The notes under the pieces are model-generated. The model ran no database searches and had not been told where the DNA came from. It saw nothing but the letters and a program-made list of their open reading frames with translations. From Chitinophagaceae bacterium (GTDB lineage Bacteria > Bacteroidota > Bacteroidia > Chitinophagales > Chitinophagaceae): 9,746 nucleotides of DNA. Position 1 is the stretch's first letter; each line of letters begins with the position of its first letter. This document shows positions 6,117 through 9,746 of this stretch, in pieces. A program made the position numbers and the translations under genes. Where the stretch lies: NCBI GenBank assembly GCA_017882205.1, contig JADGPY010000005.1:1-9746 (forward strand), given 5' to 3'.

Positions 6117-6992
6117 ATGAGTATGCGTCAACTCAAGATTTCTAAATCTATCACTAACCGCGAAAGTCAGAGTTTAGAGAAATATTTGCAGGAGATCGGA
6201 AAAGTGGATCTAATCACACCAGAGGAAGAGGTTAAACTTGCAGTTCTTATTAAGCAAGGCGATCAGCGGGCGCTGGACAGGCTTACAAAAGCAAATCTTC
6301 GGTTTGTAGTTTCGGTGGCAAAACAGTATCAGAATCAGGGGCTTACGTTACCAGACCTGATTAATGAAGGAAACCTTGGTCTTATTAAGGCAGCCCAACG
6401 TTTTGACGAAACGCGTGGTTTTAAGTTTATCTCGTATGGAGTTTGGTGGATAAGGCAAAGTATCCTGCAGGCACTTGCAGAACAATCCAGGATAGTACGT
6501 TTACCCTTGAACAAAGTAGGTCTAACCGGCCGTCTTAATCGCGCCTATTCTCAATTGGAGCAGGAATTTGAAAGAGAACCAACAGCTGAAGAACTGGCTA
6601 TTCACCTTGAAATAGAACCAGAAGAAGTAGCAGCAACCCTTGGCATTGCTGCCCGACATGTAAGCATGGATTCACCATTGTCGGACGGGGAAGAAAGTAC
6701 CCTCATAGATGTTCTTGAAAATCCGAATGCCGAAAGCACTGATCTTCAAATAGAATTTAAAGACTCCTTAAGAAAAGAAATCGATCGGTCCTTAAGTACG
6801 CTTACAGAAAGACAAAAAGATGTAATTCGATATTTCTTTGGAATTGGAGTAGATCATCCACTTAGCCTGGAAGACATAGGCGAACATTTTAACCTTACCC
6901 GCGAAAGGGTACGGCAGATAAAGGACAAAGCACTAATAAAACTCAGAACCCAATCCAGGTGTAAATTGTTAAGAGATTATTTAGGAGTGTAA
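6117..6992 (+). CDS. rpoD: Primary RNA polymerase sigma factor (RpoD/SigA, Bacteroidota short form)
   Basis: 291 residues, matching the short primary sigma of Bacteroidota, which lacks the long region 1.1 and the non-conserved insert of E. coli RpoD. Region 1.2 covers about 17-50 (LEKYLQEIGKVDLITPEEE). Region 2 covers about 52-128: NLRFVVSVAKQY (60-71), the core-binding LINEGNLGLIKAAQRFD (81-97), and the promoter-melting and -10-reading stretch FKFISYGVWWIRQSI (102-116). Region 3 covers about 129-205 and begins with RIVRLPLNKVG. Region 4 covers about 220-287, with the helix-turn-helix LSLEDIGEHFNLTRERVRQI (249-268). Residue 108 is Gly where I would expect Ala (SYAVWW); this probably has little effect. 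The first ATG is used, but the ATG at 6123 gives the more usual M-R-Q-L-K-I start and is equally possible. No Shine-Dalgarno is visible. It is followed by hairpins before ffh. Confidence 0.95.
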   Translation: MSMRQLKISKSITNRESQSLEKYLQEIGKVDLITPEEEVKLAVLIKQGDQRALDRLTKANLRFVVSVAKQYQNQGLTLPDLINEGNLGLIKAAQRFDETRGFKFISYGVWWIRQSILQALAEQSRIVRLPLNKVGLTGRLNRAYSQLEQEFEREPTAEELAIHLEIEPEEVAATLGIAARHVSMDSPLSDGEESTLIDVLENPNAESTDLQIEFKDSLRKEIDRSLSTLTERQKDVIRYFFGIGVDHPLSLEDIGEHFNLTRERVRQIKDKALIKLRTQSRCKLLRDYLGV

Positions 6993-7013
6993 TCTTCCCA
7001 TTAATTAAACCCA

Positions 7014-7030
7014 GAATCCCTGCGGGATTC
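7014..7030 (+). other. Perfect 7-bp hairpin GAATCCC-TGC-GGGATTC
   Basis: GAATCCC (7014-7020) and GGGATTC (7024-7030) are perfect complements around a TGC loop, 22 bases after the rpoD stop. No T-run follows on the plus strand, so it is not a standard terminator. It may stabilise the rpoD mRNA 3' end or be a REP-like palindrome. It also lies where the -33 region of the candidate ffh promoter would be. Confidence 0.5.
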
Positions 7031-7056
7031 AATATTGGTAGAAAAGCTTAAATTTG
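7028..7056 (+). promoter_or_regulatory. Candidate promoter for ffh
   Basis: TAAATTTG (7049-7056) is an exact match to the Bacteroidota -7 consensus TAnnTTTG. The -33 region is weaker: TTC at 7028-7030 with an 18-base spacer instead of TTG. Transcription would start near 7063, giving a leader of about 87 bases that carries the hairpin at 7069-7096. Confidence 0.4.
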
Positions 7057-7068
7057 TAAAATATTTAG

Positions 7069-7105
7069 AGTGAATGTAACCTTCGTTACGTTCACTTTGT
7101 TATTT
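7069..7105 (+). terminator. Hairpin with T-rich tail: rpoD terminator or ffh leader stem
   Basis: AGTGAATGTAAC (7069-7080) pairs with GTTACGTTCACT (7085-7096) over 12 positions, 11 Watson-Crick and one G-T, around a CTTC loop. TTGTTATTT follows. This fits an intrinsic terminator for rpoD, although the tail is interrupted. If the TAAATTTG at 7049 is the ffh promoter, the same hairpin would instead lie at the extreme 5' end of the ffh mRNA. Confidence 0.55.
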
Positions 7106-7107
7106 AA

Positions 7108-7120
7108 GGCCATAACGGCC
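7108..7120 (+). other. Small GGCC hairpin in the ffh leader
   Basis: GGCC (7108-7111) and GGCC (7117-7120) can pair around ATAAC. It lies 30 bases before the ffh start, immediately after the larger hairpin. The stem is only 4 bp, so its significance is uncertain. Confidence 0.25.
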
Positions 7121-7149
7121 AAAATGTAAAACATCAAATATCACAATCT

Positions 7150-8472
7150 ATGTTCGAATCATTAAGTGAAAGGTTGGATACGGCCTTCAAGAATCTAAAG
7201 GGTCAGGGTAGAATTACAGAACTTAATATTGCGTCAACCATCAAAGATATTCGGAGAGCTTTGATAGATGCCGACGTGAATTATAAAATCGCCAAAGAGT
7301 TCACAGATAGCATTAAAGAAAAAACCGTTGGTGAAAAAGTGCTAAACGCTATCAGCCCCGGCCAATTGATGGTGAAAATTGTGAAGGATGAATTAACCGA
7401 ATTAATGGGCGGAAGCGAGAGCGAACTGGACGTTACAGGCAATCCTGCCATCATACTTATTGCAGGCCTGCAAGGTAGTGGTAAAACCACTTTTAGTGGC
7501 AAACTGGCTAATTACCTGAAAACTAAAAAAGGAAAATCTCCCTTACTGGTTGCAGCAGATATTTATCGACCAGCTGCAATAGATCAATTGAAAATTTTAG
7601 GAGAACAGGTTAATGTAGACGTTTATAATGAACCCGAAAATAAGGATGTAGTTTCTATCGTTCAAAATGCTATCAAGGAAGCAAAAAGCAAGAATAAAAA
7701 TGTGATTATCATTGATACTGCGGGCCGTTTGGCAGTTGATGAAGTTATGATGAACGAAGTGGCAAATATCAAAAATGCTGTACACCCGCAGGAAATATTG
7801 TTTGTGGTTGATAGCATGACCGGCCAGGATGCTGTAAATACAGCGGCTGCTTTTAATGAGCGATTGGATTTTACAGGGGTTGTGCTAACTAAGCTTGATG
7901 GCGATACAAGAGGGGGTGCTGCGATCTCCATCAAATACACTGTGAATAAACCCATCAAATTCGTTAGTAGTGGTGAAAAATTGGATACCCTGGATGTTTT
8001 TTATCCTGAAAGAATGGCCCAGCGGATATTAGGGATGGGTGATATAGTCAGCCTGGTCGAAAAAGCACAGGAACAATATGATGAGGTTCAGGCTGCCAAA
8101 ATGGAAAAAAGGATCAGGAAAAATCAATTTGACTTTGAAGATTTTAAAACCCAGATCCAACAAATTAAAAAAATGGGTAATTTAAAAGATCTGATGGGGA
8201 TGATACCCGGAGTGGGCAAGCAGATTAAGGATATTGATATCAATGATGATGCTTTTAAGGGGATTGAAGCAATGATAAACTCAATGACCCTTGAAGAGCG
8301 TAGAAACCCGGAAATCATCAATCCTGCCCGGAAACAGCGTATTGCGAAAGGTAGTGGTAAGGATATTGCCGATCTAAACCAATTTATTAAGCAATTTGAA
8401 CAAATGAAGGATATGATGAAAATGATGAATAAAATGCCTATGGGGAGGATGGCTGGGTTTGGAAAAAGATAA
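7150..8472 (+). CDS. ffh: Signal recognition particle GTPase Ffh (SRP54)
   Basis: 440 residues, normal length. Ffh binds 4.5S RNA and hydrophobic signal sequences emerging from ribosomes and delivers them to the receptor FtsY at the inner membrane. The N domain covers about 1-88 (helical, with RRALIDADVN at 35-44). The G domain covers about 98-295, with P-loop GLQGSGKT (106-113), insertion-box motif DIYRPAA (137-143), DTAG (189-192), TKLD (247-250) and the closing SSGE (273-276). The methionine-rich M domain covers about 328-434, with the RNA-binding helix region ARKQRIAKGSG (393-403) and a Met-dense C-terminal helix (419-434: MKDMMKMMNKMPMGRM) that lines the signal-sequence groove. All GTPase motifs are intact. 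The gene lies 157 bases after rpoD and 101 bases before rpsP. I see no SRP RNA gene beside it. The ATG at 7150 gives the standard M-F-E-S-L start. Confidence 0.97.
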   Translation: MFESLSERLDTAFKNLKGQGRITELNIASTIKDIRRALIDADVNYKIAKEFTDSIKEKTVGEKVLNAISPGQLMVKIVKDELTELMGGSESELDVTGNPAIILIAGLQGSGKTTFSGKLANYLKTKKGKSPLLVAADIYRPAAIDQLKILGEQVNVDVYNEPENKDVVSIVQNAIKEAKSKNKNVIIIDTAGRLAVDEVMMNEVANIKNAVHPQEILFVVDSMTGQDAVNTAAAFNERLDFTGVVLTKLDGDTRGGAAISIKYTVNKPIKFVSSGEKLDTLDVFYPERMAQRILGMGDIVSLVEKAQEQYDEVQAAKMEKRIRKNQFDFEDFKTQIQQIKKMGNLKDLMGMIPGVGKQIKDIDINDDAFKGIEAMINSMTLEERRNPEIINPARKQRIAKGSGKDIADLNQFIKQFEQMKDMMKMMNKMPMGRMAGFGKR

Positions 8473-8488
8473 CTTTTTAACTTTTGTA

Positions 8489-8520
8489 TTTGGATTTTGC
8501 CATTTCACACCCTATCTTCG
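8489..8520 (+). promoter_or_regulatory. Candidate Bacteroidota promoter for rpsP
   Basis: TTTG (8489-8492), a 20-base spacer and TATCTTCG (8513-8520) match TTTG-N19-TAnnTTTG with one mismatch in the -7 element. It lies in the 101-base ffh-rpsP gap. Transcription would begin near 8527, leaving an AT-rich leader of about 47 bases with no Shine-Dalgarno before the ATG at 8574. rpsP may therefore be transcribed on its own as well as by read-through from ffh. Confidence 0.5.
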
Positions 8521-8573
8521 CAATCCTTTAGAAACCAAATTTATTCACAACCCAAAAAAAATTTCTATTTTTT

Positions 8574-9080
8574 ATGGCTGTTAAAATGAGATTGCAACGG
8601 CATGGCTCAAAGAAGAGACCATTTTACTTTATAGTAGTTGCAGATGCCCGAAGCCCACGCGATGGGAAATTTATCCAGAAACTAGGTTCATACAACCCGC
8701 TAACTATTCCTGCTACCATCCAGATAGATCGTCAAAAAGCATTGGATTGGCTGCATAAAGGTGCACAACCTACAGATACTGTGCGCAGGATACTGAGCTT
8801 TAAAGGTGTATTGTACCTGAAGCATTTACTTCGTGGTGTTACCTTGGGATTATTTGATGAAGCCGCTGCTATGGAAAAATTTACCAAATGGAGCGGAGAA
8901 CATGATGCAGAATTTGCAAAACGCCAGGAATCACACAAAAAAACACGTACCAGTTCAAGGCAACCTATCCGTAGGGTACCAGTGAAAGAAACTACCGCAA
9001 AAGCAACTGAACCTGCCCCTCCCGCTGAGCAAGCACCTGAAAGAGAGCAACCTTCTGCGGAAACAAAAACTGAAGAATAA
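8574..9080 (+). CDS. rpsP: 30S ribosomal protein S16 with C-terminal extension
   Basis: 168 residues, about twice the length of E. coli S16. The S16 core covers about 1-95: MAVKMRLQRHGSKKRPFY (1-18), VVADARSPRDGKFIQKLGSY (21-40), NPLT (41-44), and a helical part with DWLHKGAQPTDTVRRIL (58-74). S16 binds 16S rRNA in the 30S body and helps assembly. Residues from about 105 onward form a tail, first Lys/Arg-rich (115-140) and then Pro/Ala/Glu-rich (143-168), of low complexity and probably disordered. Such tails are common on S16 in this phylum, to my knowledge. The gene follows ffh, as in E. coli, but rimM and trmD do not follow: an intrinsic terminator and a convergent gene end the unit here. 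Confidence 0.96.
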   Translation: MAVKMRLQRHGSKKRPFYFIVVADARSPRDGKFIQKLGSYNPLTIPATIQIDRQKALDWLHKGAQPTDTVRRILSFKGVLYLKHLLRGVTLGLFDEAAAMEKFTKWSGEHDAEFAKRQESHKKTRTSSRQPIRRVPVKETTAKATEPAPPAEQAPEREQPSAETKTEE

Positions 9081-9100
9081 TATTTCTGCTTACATAATTT

Positions 9101-9129
9101 AAAGCAATCCTTCTGGGTTGTTTTTTTTT
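9101..9129 (+). terminator. Intrinsic terminator after rpsP
   Basis: AAAGCAATCC (9101-9110) pairs with GGGTTGTTTT (9115-9124), including two G-T pairs, around a TTCT loop, and the T-run covers 9121-9129. The core stem is CAATCC/GGGTTG. It starts 20 bases after the rpsP stop and ends 11 bases before the convergent TatD gene's stop. The reverse strand lacks an equivalent T-run, so it serves mainly rpsP. Confidence 0.8.
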
Positions 9130-9140
9130 GAAAAAAATAA

Positions 9141-9746
9141 TCAACTAAATATCCTCTCTGCATTTACTGTTGTAACTCTCGCAACTTCCTCTACCGTTAC
9201 ATTCTTGATCTCTGCAATTTTTGCTACAATATATTTCAGGTAACTGCTTTCGTTCCGCTTTCCACGAAATGGAACAGGTGTTAGATAGGGCGCATCCGTT
9301 TCAAGAACAATATGCTGAAGATCAATCTCAGTAAGCACTTCAGCCAATCCAGACTTTTTGTAGGTGACTACCCCCCCAATGCCAAGATAAAATCCAGCAT
9401 CTATTATTTGTTTGGCCTGCTCAGCTGTGCCTCCAAAACAATGGAAAATTCCACTGAGGCCTCTCAATGTATATTGTTTCACCACCTGGATCGCTTCATC
9501 AAGCGCTTCACGTGTATGAACTACGATCGGAAGTTTATTGGAAAGCGCCAATTCTATTTGCCTGTGAAAGCATTCATATTGTTCATTGATAAACGTTTTA
9601 TCCCAATAAAAATCCAGGCCGATCTCTCCTACTGCTGCAAATTTTCTTTTACTTAAAGCATCTTCAACAAGGGCTAATTCTTCAGCAAAGTTTTCTTTTA
9701 CTGAACATGGATGCAGGCCTATCATTGCAAAGCAAATTCCTGGAAA
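9141..9746 (-). CDS. TatD-family metal-dependent hydrolase (DNase), N-terminus beyond window
   Basis: Partial: 201 residues are visible and the frame stays open to the right edge. An ATG exists at 9725, but seven in-frame codons precede it in the window and the family's N-terminal H-x-H metal motif is missing, so about 60 residues should lie outside. TatD proteins are TIM-barrel metalloenzymes with 3'-5' exonuclease or related phosphoesterase activity, acting in the cytoplasm. Counting from the first visible residue, the remaining metal or catalytic residues are present: Glu41 (VGEIGLDFY), His77 (PIVVHTREA), His102 (GIFHCFGG) and Asp151 (LETDAPYL). MIGLHPCSV near the start is also family-typical. 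It converges on rpsP with a 60-base gap. Its promoter and operon partners are outside the window. Confidence 0.92.
   Translation of the reverse strand, partial: FPGICFAMIGLHPCSVKENFAEELALVEDALSKRKFAAVGEIGLDFYWDKTFINEQYECFHRQIELALSNKLPIVVHTREALDEAIQVVKQYTLRGLSGIFHCFGGTAEQAKQIIDAGFYLGIGGVVTYKKSGLAEVLTEIDLQHIVLETDAPYLTPVPFRGKRNESSYLKYIVAKIAEIKNVTVEEVARVTTVNAERIFS

Noticed and set aside
8473..8573. Possible SRP RNA gene next to ffh
   Set aside because: The 101-base gap is AT-rich and lacks the GC-rich long hairpin with a GGAA tetraloop expected of bacterial 4.5S RNA; it holds a promoter candidate instead.
8732..9163. 143-residue minus-strand open frame over rpsP
   Set aside because: It is antisense to the rpsP tail, Cys/Ser/Ala-rich, overlaps the rpsP terminator and the TatD 3' end, and has no domain.
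1..9746. CRISPR array, prophage, toxin-antitoxin or other defence system
   Set aside because: I found no regularly spaced repeats, no phage, recombinase or nuclease-defence domains, and no small paired genes. The TatD-type gene has housekeeping context and intact family motifs.

Overview
The window looks like an ordinary chromosomal segment from a member of the Bacteroidota, most likely a Chitinophagaceae-type organism. The evidence is: a short (291-residue) primary sigma factor of the Bacteroidota kind; a lipoprotein with a CQKE sequence right after the acylated cysteine; ribosomal protein S16 with a long charged tail; a START-like protein of the type common in this phylum; start codons with no good Shine-Dalgarno sequence (AT-rich leaders instead); and several promoter candidates of the TTTG-N18-20-TAnnTTTG form. 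Base composition is moderately AT-rich throughout, and nothing suggests recent transfer. I see no transposase, integrase, CRISPR array, tRNA or rRNA.

Layout. Positions 16-915 (+) encode a lipoprotein with two tandem copies of one domain. It converges on a M20-family metallodipeptidase (955-2322, -). A 259-base gap (2323-2581) holds the peptidase promoter region, a short CTYYGTGK-type repeat and a 10-bp inverted repeat. Next on the minus strand come a Tat-exported Mn-type superoxide dismutase (2582-3340) and, 11 bases upstream of it, an LptF/LptG-type permease (3352-4809) with a GTG start; these two probably form one transcript. Divergent from the permease is an unrecognised 222-residue protein (4868-5536, +). 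Its 3' end overlaps that of a convergent START-like/AHSA1-type protein (5472-5852, -) by 65 bases. A 264-base AT-rich divergent gap leads to rpoD (6117-6992, +). A hairpin-rich gap follows, then ffh (7150-8472, +) and rpsP (8574-9080, +), ending in a clear intrinsic terminator. A TatD-type metal-dependent hydrolase (9141-9746, -) converges on rpsP and runs off the right edge.

Function. The window mixes envelope functions (lipopolysaccharide export permease, surface lipoprotein, exported SOD) with core information processing (sigma factor, SRP GTPase, ribosomal protein S16). The ffh-rpsP pair preserves part of an arrangement known from E. coli (ffh, then rpsP-rimM-trmD-rplS), but the rest of that operon is absent here. 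I found no convincing undescribed multi-gene system. The points most worth a second look are the unrecognised 222-residue protein and its antisense-overlapping 3' end, the paired short repeats on both sides of the peptidase, and the structured rpoD-ffh gap.
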